This document shows positions 8,850 to 17,400 of a stretch of DNA of 64,000 nt, one piece after another. Origin of the DNA: Paenibacillus_G filicis (GTDB lineage Bacteria > Bacillota > Bacilli > Paenibacillales > NBRC-103111). The notes beneath the pieces are model-generated. The model had not been told where the DNA came from. It was given only the letters and a program-made list of their open reading frames with translations, and did not search any database. The stretch spans positions 124,001 through 188,000 of the forward strand of contig NZ_JBBPCC010000015.1 of the NCBI RefSeq assembly GCF_038070315.1, read 5' to 3'. A program made the position numbers and the translations under genes. The first letter of the stretch is position 1. Each line of letters begins with the position of its first letter.

Positions 8850-9947
8850 TTACCGGACCCGGTATTCCTCGAAGTAACGCGGAATAATCGTCGTCGAAGC
8901 ACCCGGCTGCTGCGGGATCTTATAGAAGCCGTTCTCGACCTGAATCGGCTCCTCGAAGATATGCTTGATCCAAGGAATGTACTCCAGCATGATCGCATTC
9001 GGCGTAGCGGCAACCAGATGCTGATGAATCTGGCCCATATCTCCGACATGCGGGCAGATGGGAAGATCGTAGGCGGCAGCGAGACCGGCGACTTGCAGCC
9101 ACTCGGTAATGCCCGCCACACGGGTGACGTCGACCTGCACGTATTCCACGGCCCCCTGGGCGATATAATCCCGGAACGCATACTTGTTGTACACATGCTC
9201 GCCAAGGGCGATCGGCACGTTCAATTCGTCGGCCAGCTTACGGTGTCCCGGGATGTCGTCGGGATTGAGCGGCTCCTCCAGCCAGATCAGATCGAACTGC
9301 TCCAGCTTCTTGCCCCAGGTCATGGCCGTGGTGATGTTCCACTGCTGGTTGACGTCGATCATAAGGCCTGCATCGTCTCCGATCGCCCGCCGCACGGCCC
9401 GTACCCGTTCGAAGTCCTCTCGGGGATCGGGCTTGCCGACCTTCATCTTAACCGCCGTAAAGCCCTGCTCCAGCATGCCTGTCATATCCCGGATCAGCTG
9501 ATCCTGACTCCAGTTCAGCCAGCCGCCGTTCGTGTTGTAGGCCTTGATCTTGTCCGGCTTATGTCCGCCCAGATACTGCCATAGCGGCTTGCCTGCTGCC
9601 TTCGACATGATGTCCCACAGCGCGATATCCACCGCAGCCAGTGCCATATGCGCAATGCCTGCGCGTCCGATCCAGTGCATCGGACCGAAGCGAAGCTGAT
9701 CCCAAATCTGCCTCACGCAGAATGGATCTTGACCGACGAGCGCCGGGGCATAATAACGGTCGATCGTATCCACGATCATCTCGTCCCCCTTGGCGGTCGT
9801 ACCGGTATACCCGTACCCTGTGATGCCTTCGTCTGTTTCGATACGAACACCGGTAACTCCCCAGTGTGTCGCCACATTGATCGCATCCGTAATGGGTGGA
9901 GTGATCGGGACATGCAAAATAAAACTTTCCGCTTTCGTAATTTTCAT
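8850..9947 (-). CDS. Enolase-superfamily sugar-acid dehydratase (mandelate racemase/MLE type)
   Basis: The 365-residue protein is a full-length enolase-superfamily enzyme. The visible active-site set is KMKVG (about 165-170) in the first barrel strand, DVNQQW (about 198) with the first metal ligand, LEEPL (about 224) and LGEHV (about 250) with the other two acidic ligands, and CPHVG (about 300) with the catalytic His. These enzymes abstract a proton alpha to a carboxylate, most often dehydrating an aldonate to a 2-keto-3-deoxy acid. Substrate is not determinable by eye; fuconate is possible given the fucosidase GH95 nearby. Downstream of a broken SDR gene and of a solute-binding homologue, so probably one sugar-acid locus under the GntR regulator. 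Confidence 0.85.
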   Translation of the reverse strand: MKITKAESFILHVPITPPITDAINVATHWGVTGVRIETDEGITGYGYTGTTAKGDEMIVDTIDRYYAPALVGQDPFCVRQIWDQLRFGPMHWIGRAGIAHMALAAVDIALWDIMSKAAGKPLWQYLGGHKPDKIKAYNTNGGWLNWSQDQLIRDMTGMLEQGFTAVKMKVGKPDPREDFERVRAVRRAIGDDAGLMIDVNQQWNITTAMTWGKKLEQFDLIWLEEPLNPDDIPGHRKLADELNVPIALGEHVYNKYAFRDYIAQGAVEYVQVDVTRVAGITEWLQVAGLAAAYDLPICPHVGDMGQIHQHLVAATPNAIMLEYIPWIKHIFEEPIQVENGFYKIPQQPGASTTIIPRYFEEYRVR

Positions 9948-10033
9948 AGAACAACATCCTCTCTGTTTTGTCGGTTAAGCTTCGTCTTATGCCTCTCAAA
10001 ATGCTTCGTTTCCTTATTAGTTCGCTTCTCGAT

Positions 10034-10404
10034 TCAGTATCCCAGTGATGCGCCTCCGTCCACCGGCAGAGCAACCCCAGTTACAAACCATGAGCCGCGA
10101 GATGCCAGGAATAAGGCAGCATCGGCAATTCCCGCCGATTCCGCCGGTCGGCCAAGAGGATGCATGTCATTCAGAAGCCGTGCGGTCGCCTCAGGATCAC
10201 CTGCTGAAGTCTCCATTGCTCCAGCATTGGCGTCATGACGCCGGCGGGACAGAGACCGTTGACCCTGACGCCGCCAGCAGCATCATCGAGTGCCAATGCC
10301 TTGGTAACCGCTATTACGATTACGGCGCCCTTGGTAGAGGCATAGACGGCATTCTGCTTCTGGCCGACCAGTCCATTCAGCGAAGCCATACTCACGATAC
10401 GGGG
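10034..10404 (-). pseudogene. Truncated, frameshifted short-chain dehydrogenase (SDR)
   Basis: Two overlapping frames together give the C-terminal half of an SDR. The upstream part reads PRIVSMASLNGLVG, then the catalytic YASTK with its Tyr and Lys, then RVNGLCPAGVMTPMLEQW. At about 10213-10217 the homology jumps frame into METSAGDPEATARLL, followed by LGRPAESAGIADAALFLAS and the usual VDGG ending. The N-terminal half with the Rossmann TGxxxGIG motif is absent: the frame hits TAA at 10405. A functional SDR has about 250 residues; only about 120 remain. It lies between the solute-binding homologue and the sugar-acid dehydratase and probably once oxidised the dehydratase product. The intact relative could be a 2-keto-3-deoxy-fuconate dehydrogenase, but that is inference. 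Confidence 0.8.
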
Positions 10405-10450
10405 TTATCCTCATTTCTTCATGGAATTTCATGGAATGACAGGTTTGGTT

Positions 10451-11632
10451 TTATGCATAAATTGCGACAACCCTGGCAATCTCAGAAGACGCCTGTGCCA
10501 GCGCCTCACGCGGCGAGAGATCACCGGCGATTCCGCTTCGCAAGGCCTGCCAGAGAATATCCTCCGTCAGCGGATACTCCGGGAACTTGGGAGGAATGAC
10601 CACACTGGTCCGGATCGTCTCCTCCAGCAGCGACCACCTGCGCTCTTCGAGCGAACCCTTGGCAGCACTCTGCTTGGTCTCGTCCATCACAGAGCTTCTA
10701 ACAGGCACATGCCCATGCCTCGCGTCAATCATCTGCGTCTCTGCCGATGTCAGATGCCTCAGCAGGCGCACGGCTTGCTCCGGCTCTTGGGTCCCTGCCG
10801 GTATGGCGAATGAATGGCTGCCACAGTATACCGCCCGTCTGCCCCCTGAACCGGCTGGCGTCAACGCCAGATCAAACTGCCCGGCTGCCGAAGAGGAGGC
10901 GTCCTTCAGCAGACTGAAGTAGCCTGGCCAATCCGTCACGAATGTGCTCGTGCCGTCCCTGAAGCATGCGGCTACCTCTTCGTATTCCATCTCCGGCAGC
11001 TCCGCAGGCGTCCAGCCTTGACGATACCACGACCGCAGCAGCTCCAATGCCCTAACCCCGGCCTCGCTGTCGAAGCGCGGCTGCAGCCGATCGTCAAAAA
11101 GCTCGCCGTCCTCGCTCGACAGCAGCTCGAAGAAGGTGCCGAACAAGCCTGATCCTTTACCCGGGTACACAAATCCGGTATAACCCGCCTTGTGAGCGAG
11201 GTGCGCCGCCTCACCTAGTTCTTCCCAGGTATCCGGCACACCGATGGCTAGCTTGCGAAGTCGGTCTGTCCGATACGCCAGCAGTCTCGCATCGAAGTTG
11301 CGAGGAATGCTCTTCAATTCTCCCCGTATCCGGCACAGCTCTACGATAGCCGGTGCGAAGTCGGCCAATTCGTCATCCTCCAGATAAGCATCTAGCGAAA
11401 GCAGATGATCGGCCTGGGACGGCGCATACTTCGTATGCGTGGAGATGAGATCGTAGGGGCATTCGCTTCCTTGGAACCATTGTTTCAGATGAGCGTTCAG
11501 CTCGGGATGCGTACCCCGGAAGGCAATGTTCACCGCAATGCCAGTACTCTGCTCGAATGTCTGAAAACTCCGGTAGAGCGGCGCATACATCGGACCGTCT
11601 ATGAGAGCCACCTGCAATGGAGCATGTGGCAT
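10451..11632 (-). CDS. Solute-binding-protein homologue without signal peptide
   Basis: The 393-residue protein has the fold signature of family 1 extracellular sugar-binding proteins: FEQSTGIAVNIAF early, PYDLISTHTKYAPSQ near residue 75, LAYRTDRLRKLAIGVPDTWEEL near 130, and SHSFAIPAGTQEPEQAVRLLRHL near 285. Yet it begins MPHAPLQVALIDGPMYAPLY, with no signal peptide and no lipobox Cys. The ATG at 11632 has AGGAGGTGAG at ideal spacing, so the missing signal is not a start error; the sequence upstream is the operator region. It is therefore probably cytoplasmic. No permease gene is adjacent. It could be a cytosolic ligand sensor or buffer for the locus. Palindromic motifs shared with the gntR promoter lie at 11661-11694. 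Confidence 0.8.
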   Translation of the reverse strand: MPHAPLQVALIDGPMYAPLYRSFQTFEQSTGIAVNIAFRGTHPELNAHLKQWFQGSECPYDLISTHTKYAPSQADHLLSLDAYLEDDELADFAPAIVELCRIRGELKSIPRNFDARLLAYRTDRLRKLAIGVPDTWEELGEAAHLAHKAGYTGFVYPGKGSGLFGTFFELLSSEDGELFDDRLQPRFDSEAGVRALELLRSWYRQGWTPAELPEMEYEEVAACFRDGTSTFVTDWPGYFSLLKDASSSAAGQFDLALTPAGSGGRRAVYCGSHSFAIPAGTQEPEQAVRLLRHLTSAETQMIDARHGHVPVRSSVMDETKQSAAKGSLEERRWSLLEETIRTSVVIPPKFPEYPLTEDILWQALRSGIAGDLSPREALAQASSEIARVVAIYA

Positions 11633-11660
11633 CTGCGCTCACCTCCTGATGATAAAATAA

Positions 11661-11694
11661 ATCATGTACGAAAATTACAATATCATACACGATT
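11661..11694. promoter_or_regulatory. Two GntR-type operator-like sites
   Basis: ATCATGTACGA (11661-11671) and TATCATACACGATT (11681-11694) lie 29 bases and more upstream of the binding-protein homologue. Both resemble the perfect palindrome at 12712-12725 in front of gntR (TATCAT-GT-ATGATA). A shared motif at two promoters of one locus suggests that the GntR protein binds here. Confidence 0.6.
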
Positions 11695-11855
11695 TATTAT
11701 GTAAAGGGTTTCAAATGACTTTGCCTCTATCTTCAGAAAATGATGCCCGCGGCCTCCCATGCGCATGATCCAGATACAACCGCAGCTCACTCTACATCCT
11801 CTTACCCAACGAAACTGATCTGCCGGGCCGTATAGGCCAATAGCGTCCCGCGAAG

Positions 11856-11984
11856 TCACTCGTTTATCCCGAAGAGGCGGCTCTCCGCGGAAGTTCGCTC
11901 ATCAACGGCCTGGTCAGTCCAGATATGCCGGAGCTTCTCCTTCTGAATTCGATGGACCTCCCTGTGAATCGCCAGCTTCTCCAT
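11856..11984 (-). other. Possible 42-residue open frame downstream of gntR
   Basis: The frame starts with an ATG at 11984, with AGAGG about 9 bases in front, 37 bases after the gntR stop, and encodes a charged peptide (MEKLAIHREVHRIQKEKLRH and more). It matches no family I know and may be a gene fragment in a decaying region. The remaining 11695-11855 shows nothing recognisable. Confidence 0.2.
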
Positions 11985-12021
11985 GTTCCATTTCGCCTCT
12001 CCAACCCTCCTCAGGATAGGT

Positions 12022-12675
12022 TCACTTGTCGAAATGAGCTCGAAGTCTTTGATGGGCCTTGTCGATATGCAGACGCATGGCCTCTGCGGCTTTCTCCGTA
12101 TCGCGGTCCAACAGGGCCCGGACAATCCCTTCATGCTCGACTTTCTCAGCGCCCATTTCTATGTTGTAATGCACGTAATTCAAATAACGGTGGATGCGCT
12201 CGATGATGGAGGTCACCATTTGTCTTAAATTTTCGTTCCCCGCATACCGTAAAATCGTTCCGTGCAAGTCATGATTCATCCTCGATATTCTTACTTCCTC
12301 GTTCTTCTCCACCGCTTCCTCTCCGCGGTTCAAATCCTCCAAAATGACCTCAAGCTCCGTAGACGGTATATGCGGGACGGCTTTACGGATAGCAAGATTC
12401 TCCAGCTGACTCCGGATTTCGAAGATTTCGTCGATATCGGCCAGACTCATGCCTGCCACGAACATGCCCTTGAACGGGACGATCGTCACAAAGCCTTCGG
12501 AGGCTAGCCGGGACAGGGACTCCCGAATAGGGATATTGCTCACGCCAAGATCCCGTGCCAAACGATCAATATTTATTTTATCTCCCGCCTGCATCGTATG
12601 AACTAAGATCTGTTGCTTCAATAGAGCATATAGCTCATCGGTAAGCACATAGCGGTTTAACTGCTTGTCTTTCAA
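12022..12675 (-). CDS. GntR family regulator with FCD ligand domain
   Basis: The protein has about 217 residues. The N-terminal winged helix (about residues 5-70) shows the GntR signature KINIDRLARDLGVSNIPIRESLSRLASEGFV. The C-terminal all-helical FCD domain carries metal/ligand-binding features such as MNHDLHGTILRYAGN and a final HIDKAHQRL. FCD regulators respond to sugar acids and other carboxylates, which suits the downstream dehydratase. I place the start at the TTG at 12675, which has GGAG 8 bases in front. The ATG at 12717 lies inside an operator palindrome and has no ribosome binding site. Probably a repressor of itself and of the locus downstream. Confidence 0.88.
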   Translation of the reverse strand: MKDKQLNRYVLTDELYALLKQQILVHTMQAGDKINIDRLARDLGVSNIPIRESLSRLASEGFVTIVPFKGMFVAGMSLADIDEIFEIRSQLENLAIRKAVPHIPSTELEVILEDLNRGEEAVEKNEEVRISRMNHDLHGTILRYAGNENLRQMVTSIIERIHRYLNYVHYNIEMGAEKVEHEGIVRALLDRDTEKAAEAMRLHIDKAHQRLRAHFDK

Positions 12676-12711
12676 GGCGCTCACTCCATATCTTACGTTT
12701 TCAATATATTG

Positions 12712-12725
12712 TATCATGTATGATA
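12712..12725. promoter_or_regulatory. Palindromic operator in front of gntR
   Basis: TATCAT-GT-ATGATA is a perfect inverted repeat with a 2-base centre, 37 bases upstream of the proposed TTG start and immediately downstream of the terminator of the glycosidase operon. Related sites lie at 11661-11694, so autoregulation by the GntR protein is likely. Confidence 0.7.
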
Positions 12726-12735
12726 TATAGAAAAA

Positions 12736-12757
12736 AGCGGTCCTGTCTAGGACCGCT
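12736..12757 (-). terminator. Terminator of the glycosidase operon
   Basis: Perfect 9-base arms AGCGGTCCT and AGGACCGCT with a 4-base loop are followed on the minus strand by six T. It lies 73 bases beyond the stop of the GH38-like gene and seals the long operon off from gntR. Confidence 0.92.
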
Positions 12758-12829
12758 CACAAACTAAACCTGCCTGGCGATTCGCCAGTCGGTAGGGTGA
12801 TTCAACGAATGACGCACGCAGCGACAGAA

Positions 12830-14944
12830 TTATTTCTTGTTGGACTTCAGCTTAAGCTGAAAACGGAATTTAGAATCCTCTCCATACCACATCGGGAAGT
12901 TAGTTCCCCAGATGTTGTTATGAAGGTTGAACTGCCAGCCTTGATCGAGAGAAACGAAAGAATTATCGAACTGCAGCAGCCTTCTTTGACCGGGAGCCGC
13001 GAGCGCTGAATCCAAGGTCTCGATGACAGCTGAGCCGTCGGCCGCTTCGTAGGAAACTCCCCGATCCAAGGCATGCAGGTTCCGATTGCCGTCTCTGACG
13101 ACACTATACGGCGAAAGCGAATAACCGAGCTTCTCCATCATCCACATATTCGGGTTATCCAGCTTGAGGCTGCAGCCGAACCAGCTTCCCTCAGGCAGAC
13201 GGTTCGCCTCTTTGCCGAACCACTGCAAGCTGACGTCGATCGCGCCGTTAGCCTGGAAGGTGTATTCGAGCTCCAGCTCTTTGGGCGCTCCGTAGCGCTC
13301 ATGGGCTTCAGCCGGCATACGCAGGCTCAATACGTAACGCTCCGCGGTCTCTTCCTTCACCCAGCGCACCTGTGTAACATGAGGTACGTAGAGCTGGTTG
13401 CTCGGGAGCGGCCGTACGAATTCGAAGCCAGGCTTGCTGAAATCCGCATCTGCCCAAGGATGAGTCACAGGCAGGTTCTGCATGTACGTCCGGAAATACC
13501 GGCCGTAATCGTCCGTCCCGAATGTTTCATAGCTGTACTGACCGAACGGATGCTGCTCGTCCGCCCAAACTTTACCGTTGCCGTCCTTCAGATGAATAAG
13601 GGCGCCGGTTTCTGAGAAGGCCAGCTCATACTCCCCGCTGCGATACGTTTCGCGGGTATGCCTTGCTTCGGCCGCAGGCAAATCGGCTTTGACTGGGTTC
13701 AGCTGCTCGAGCACCTGGCGCGCCTCTGCCTGCTTATCAGGCGTCAGGAACGAAATCGCCTCATCGATGTAAGCTCTCTGCTCCGCCCATGATTTCTCCA
13801 TCATCGAATAGGAACGGATGCTCTCCTCGGCCGAGAAAAGCTGGCTGGAGTGGCGGTCGAATTCATCCATGGCGAACGCACCGATGTAAGCGAACTTAGC
13901 CGGCAGATCATTCACGTCGATCTCGTCTTGGATGCGGGCATTATTGAAGTCCGGCTTCGCGTAATTTCTGAAGTCCGGCAGCCATTTCTTCACGTCAAGC
14001 CCCCACGTGTGCTCGGAAACCAGCATCAGTGCATCGCTCATCCCCTTATACTCCGCACTGGACCGGGTAAGGCGTCCCTGCTCCAACCATTCGTTACGCA
14101 ACCGCAGCAGCTCGCGGAATCTAGCCAGCTTCAGCGGGTCCGTACCGGCTCCATGAATCCAAGTGTCCCCGAGCTCCTCGCGAACGACCGGAAGGCGGTC
14201 GCGAACTTCAGCAAGATTGGATGCGAACGCATCCATCGTGGAAGCGACCACTTCTGCGCCGGGATATTTCTCACTAAACGCCTTGAACTGCTCGCGAATT
14301 TCCTCAGCGGATGGAGGTCCGCAGTTATCTCCCGTATGCGCGAACACAAGCACGTCGCGCAGCCCCTCGATCTCGAGCGCCTCACCGTAAGTACCGGCGT
14401 AGTTGACGATGATCTCCGAGCCGTCTGCAGCCTGCCAGCGGAACAGCCGCGGCACATCCGGACGCTTGGACGCCGGATTGACGCCTAGATGCATATACTG
14501 CAGTCCTGCCTCCTGCATATGAGGCACCATGCCCAGTGTATGACCCGGCACGTCGGTCATTTTGGCCGCGATGGTTTTTTTCCCATACTGCTCATCGAGC
14601 TCCTGGCTAATGGACAAGCCGAATTTCAACAGCTCGGTATCCATAAGCTCGGTATGCGTCGTGAACGGCAGTCCGTGCCAAGCGATATGCCCCTTGGCAA
14701 TCGCGAGCTCCATTCTTTGCTTATCTTCAGGCGAAGCCGTGTCGAGATAGTGCCGGATCAGCCAGGACCCTGTCGTCCATACGAACCGCTCCTTGCCGCC
14801 CTCAGCTTCCAACTGCTCCGCCAGGTCGATAGCTTTGGGAATATACTCCTCGCGGTATTGCTTGGCGACATGGGCTGCCAGATGGGTGAAGCCGATATCC
14901 AGATGCGTTTTAAATACGACATGTACTCTCTCAATGTTGGTCAT
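12830..14944 (-). CDS. GH38-like (DUF5054) glycosidase
   Basis: The 704-residue cytoplasmic protein starts VHVVFKTHLDIGFTHLAAHV, the first strand and metal-binding HxD of the GH38 N-terminal barrel. WTTGSW and KGHIAWHGLPFTTHTELMD follow, then MTDVPGHTLGMVPHMQEAG with another metal or nucleophile candidate region around residues 150-170. The C-terminal half (from about 430) looks like the beta-sandwich of alpha-mannosidase-like enzymes. The layout matches DUF5054 proteins, relatives of alpha-mannosidases of untested specificity. No signal peptide. The ATG at 14944 has GGAGGAAT about 9 bases upstream. Last gene of the glycosidase operon, 19 bases after the GH95 gene. Confidence 0.8.
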   Translation of the reverse strand: MTNIERVHVVFKTHLDIGFTHLAAHVAKQYREEYIPKAIDLAEQLEAEGGKERFVWTTGSWLIRHYLDTASPEDKQRMELAIAKGHIAWHGLPFTTHTELMDTELLKFGLSISQELDEQYGKKTIAAKMTDVPGHTLGMVPHMQEAGLQYMHLGVNPASKRPDVPRLFRWQAADGSEIIVNYAGTYGEALEIEGLRDVLVFAHTGDNCGPPSAEEIREQFKAFSEKYPGAEVVASTMDAFASNLAEVRDRLPVVREELGDTWIHGAGTDPLKLARFRELLRLRNEWLEQGRLTRSSAEYKGMSDALMLVSEHTWGLDVKKWLPDFRNYAKPDFNNARIQDEIDVNDLPAKFAYIGAFAMDEFDRHSSQLFSAEESIRSYSMMEKSWAEQRAYIDEAISFLTPDKQAEARQVLEQLNPVKADLPAAEARHTRETYRSGEYELAFSETGALIHLKDGNGKVWADEQHPFGQYSYETFGTDDYGRYFRTYMQNLPVTHPWADADFSKPGFEFVRPLPSNQLYVPHVTQVRWVKEETAERYVLSLRMPAEAHERYGAPKELELEYTFQANGAIDVSLQWFGKEANRLPEGSWFGCSLKLDNPNMWMMEKLGYSLSPYSVVRDGNRNLHALDRGVSYEAADGSAVIETLDSALAAPGQRRLLQFDNSFVSLDQGWQFNLHNNIWGTNFPMWYGEDSKFRFQLKLKSNKK

Positions 14945-14963
14945 GTTGTTCGCATTCCTCCGT

Positions 14964-17348
14964 TTAGTAGCTTGCTTGGGTTACATGAACTTTATATATC
15001 CGTCCTGCCTCTGTGGCAAAGCGAAGGATGCCATCCTCGGACAAGGAAATGTCCGGATGATCTCCCTCGGCCGATACCGTCAAGCCGGCGCCGCCCGCGA
15101 GCGCGCAATCCGCTCCGTCCCGCGAGAGTACCTCTGCTTCCACCAGCCAGCCGTCCCTCCAGCTCAGGCTGACCTCGAAGCCGCCGCGTGCCCGCAGCCC
15201 CTGGACGCTTCCTTGCGGCCAGCAATCCGGGAGCGCCGGGAGCAGCTCGATAAAGGACTGGTGAGACTGCAGCAGCATCTCCGTCACACCGGACGTCGCT
15301 GCAAAATTGCCGTCGATCTGAAATGGCGGATGGGCGTCGAACAAATTGGCATACACCCCGCCATGCTCGTAATGAACGCCATCCTCCTTCACCAGTCTCA
15401 GCAGATTGGACAACAGCCGGTACGCGCGGTTTCCATCGCGGAAGCGGGCCCAGAAGCCGATCTTCCAGCCCAGGCTCCAGCCCGTCCCCTCGTCCCCCCG
15501 ACGCTCCAACGAGCGCCGTGCGGCTGCGTACAGCTCCGGCGTGGCACGCTCCGTAAGCTGTCTGCCCGGGTAGACGCCGAACAGATGAGAGACGTGACGG
15601 TGATGGATATCCTCATCGTCGAAATCCCGGAACCACTCCTGAAGCTGGCCGTGGCTTCCGATCTGCATGGGATAGAGCCTAGCACGCGCGTCCTTCAGCT
15701 CGGCTGCGAATTCGCTGTCCTCGCCCAGCGCTTCGGCGGCTTCCATGCAGTTCGTGAACAGGTCCCAGATCAGCGACATATCCATCGTCGAAGCCATGCT
15801 CACCCCGGCGAGCTGTCCGTCGTAACGGAACTTATGCTCCGGCGAGGTGGACGGATTGGTGACCAGGCGGCCCTGACCGTCGTCCTCCAGGAAGTCCAGA
15901 CAGAACAAGGCCGCTTGCTTCATCGTCGGATAGGCCGTGTGGCGCAAGTACTCCAGGTCCAGTCCGAAGGCGTAATGTTCCCACAGATGCTGCGCCAACC
16001 ATACCCCGCCCATCGGCCACATGGACCATACGGCCTCACCTGCTCCGAGCCCCCCTGCGGGTGCCGTATGCCCCCAGATGTCGGCGTTGTGATGCGCGAC
16101 CCAGCCGCGGGCGCCGTAATGAACCTCGGCCGTCCGCTTGCCCGTCTGCGAGAGCTGGCCGATAAAATCCAGCAGCGGTGTATGACACTCGGCCAAATTG
16201 GCCGTCTCCGCCGGCCAGTAATTCATCTGGGCGTTAATATTCATCGTCCAGTTGCTGCTCCACGGCGCACGGGTCGTGGCATTCCAGATCCCCTGCAGAT
16301 TGGCCGGCAGTGAACCCGGACGGGAGCTGGCAATCAGCAGGTACCGGCCGTAATGGAATAGCAGCTCGATGAGTCCGGGATCGCTGGCTCCATACGTCTT
16401 AATTCGCTCCTCGGTCGACATCGTCTCCGGCGCGAGCGAATCGCCCAGCTTGAGCTTTACACGGTCGAAGAGAGCCCGGTAATCCGCGATATGGGAGCTG
16501 CGGATCGTTGCATAGGATGCGCCCCGCACCCTTTCCAGATAAGACGCGGCGATTGCTCCAGCATCCTTGCCTTCGCTGCCCGGCAGCCGATCCAGTCCGT
16601 TAAAGCTTGTAGCTCCGCTAACATACAGTGTTGCACGGGTGCCACCGACAAGATGAATGCCCGAGCTGTCTATAGTCAGGGTGCCGTCTTCGGATTCCGC
16701 ATACAGATGACCTTCAAACCTCATGGCTTCCGTCGTAGCCTCGTTTCCGTAGACAATAGGCTTGTCCACGGTATAGTAATTCGGTGACACATGCTCCGGC
16801 GCAATGCCGCGAAGGACGAACTGCTCCCCTTCGGCCGAGGTTGCATGCCTCAGCGCACTATCCAGACGTGCGTGAAACTCGAGAGCTCCCGGAACGCTGG
16901 CTTCCAGCCGGAGCGCCAGCACTTGGCCGGGATGCGAGACGAGAAGTTCCCTCGTATAGGTCACGTCGCCGATCCGGTATTCCACGCTGGAAAGCGCCGT
17001 AGACAAATCCAGAGAACGCCGGTATCCTTGACACAAATCTCCGTGCCCGAAAGTCAACAGAAGGTCGCCGAAAGGCAGATAGGATTGTGTAAAAGTCCCC
17101 ATCATGTCCTTGCAGACCAGATCGGCTTCGGCGTACTTTCCTTGGCGTACGAGTTCTCTCACCCGCGGCAATACCTCAGAGGCCCGGGCATTAAGCCCGT
17201 CCTTAGGGATTCCCGACCATAGGGTGTCCTCATTAAGTCCGATTCTCTCGCGTTCCACTCCGCCGAACTGCATGGCCCCGAGACGCCCGTTACCGAGCGG
17301 CAGCGCTTCGGTCCAAGCGGAAGCCGGTTTGTCATACTGTAGCTTCAT
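14964..17348 (-). CDS. GH95 alpha-L-fucosidase-like enzyme
   Basis: The 794-residue protein is clearly GH95: it has the hallmark GLNEDTLWSG at about residue 35, the central SNWTMNINAQMNYWPAETANL (around 365-385) from the (alpha/alpha)6 barrel, and FQIDGNFAATSGVTEMLLQSH near 690. The family hydrolyses terminal alpha-1,2-L-fucose (some members alpha-L-galactose) with inversion. I chose the ATG at 17348, preceded by AGAGGTG, over longer in-frame extensions lacking a site. No signal peptide, so it acts on imported oligosaccharide. It lies between the GH110-like and GH38-like genes in one operon. Confidence 0.92.
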   Translation of the reverse strand: MKLQYDKPASAWTEALPLGNGRLGAMQFGGVERERIGLNEDTLWSGIPKDGLNARASEVLPRVRELVRQGKYAEADLVCKDMMGTFTQSYLPFGDLLLTFGHGDLCQGYRRSLDLSTALSSVEYRIGDVTYTRELLVSHPGQVLALRLEASVPGALEFHARLDSALRHATSAEGEQFVLRGIAPEHVSPNYYTVDKPIVYGNEATTEAMRFEGHLYAESEDGTLTIDSSGIHLVGGTRATLYVSGATSFNGLDRLPGSEGKDAGAIAASYLERVRGASYATIRSSHIADYRALFDRVKLKLGDSLAPETMSTEERIKTYGASDPGLIELLFHYGRYLLIASSRPGSLPANLQGIWNATTRAPWSSNWTMNINAQMNYWPAETANLAECHTPLLDFIGQLSQTGKRTAEVHYGARGWVAHHNADIWGHTAPAGGLGAGEAVWSMWPMGGVWLAQHLWEHYAFGLDLEYLRHTAYPTMKQAALFCLDFLEDDGQGRLVTNPSTSPEHKFRYDGQLAGVSMASTMDMSLIWDLFTNCMEAAEALGEDSEFAAELKDARARLYPMQIGSHGQLQEWFRDFDDEDIHHRHVSHLFGVYPGRQLTERATPELYAAARRSLERRGDEGTGWSLGWKIGFWARFRDGNRAYRLLSNLLRLVKEDGVHYEHGGVYANLFDAHPPFQIDGNFAATSGVTEMLLQSHQSFIELLPALPDCWPQGSVQGLRARGGFEVSLSWRDGWLVEAEVLSRDGADCALAGGAGLTVSAEGDHPDISLSEDGILRFATEAGRIYKVHVTQASY

Positions 17349-17400
17349 CGCACACCTCTTCATGGTTTTTTCTGAATGGTACGAATACGGAAAACAGCCC

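Noticed and set aside
9648..10238. 196-codon plus-strand frame over the dehydratase and SDR remnant
   Set aside because: It is antisense to recognisable coding sequence and has no protein-like motif.
12676..12717. ATG at 12717 as gntR start
   Set aside because: It lies in an operator palindrome and has no Shine-Dalgarno; the TTG at 12675 has GGAG at proper spacing.
14793..16313. 506-codon open frame on the plus strand
   Set aside because: It is antisense to the clearly coding GH95 gene, has no family signature, and results from the GC-rich third codon positions of the real gene.
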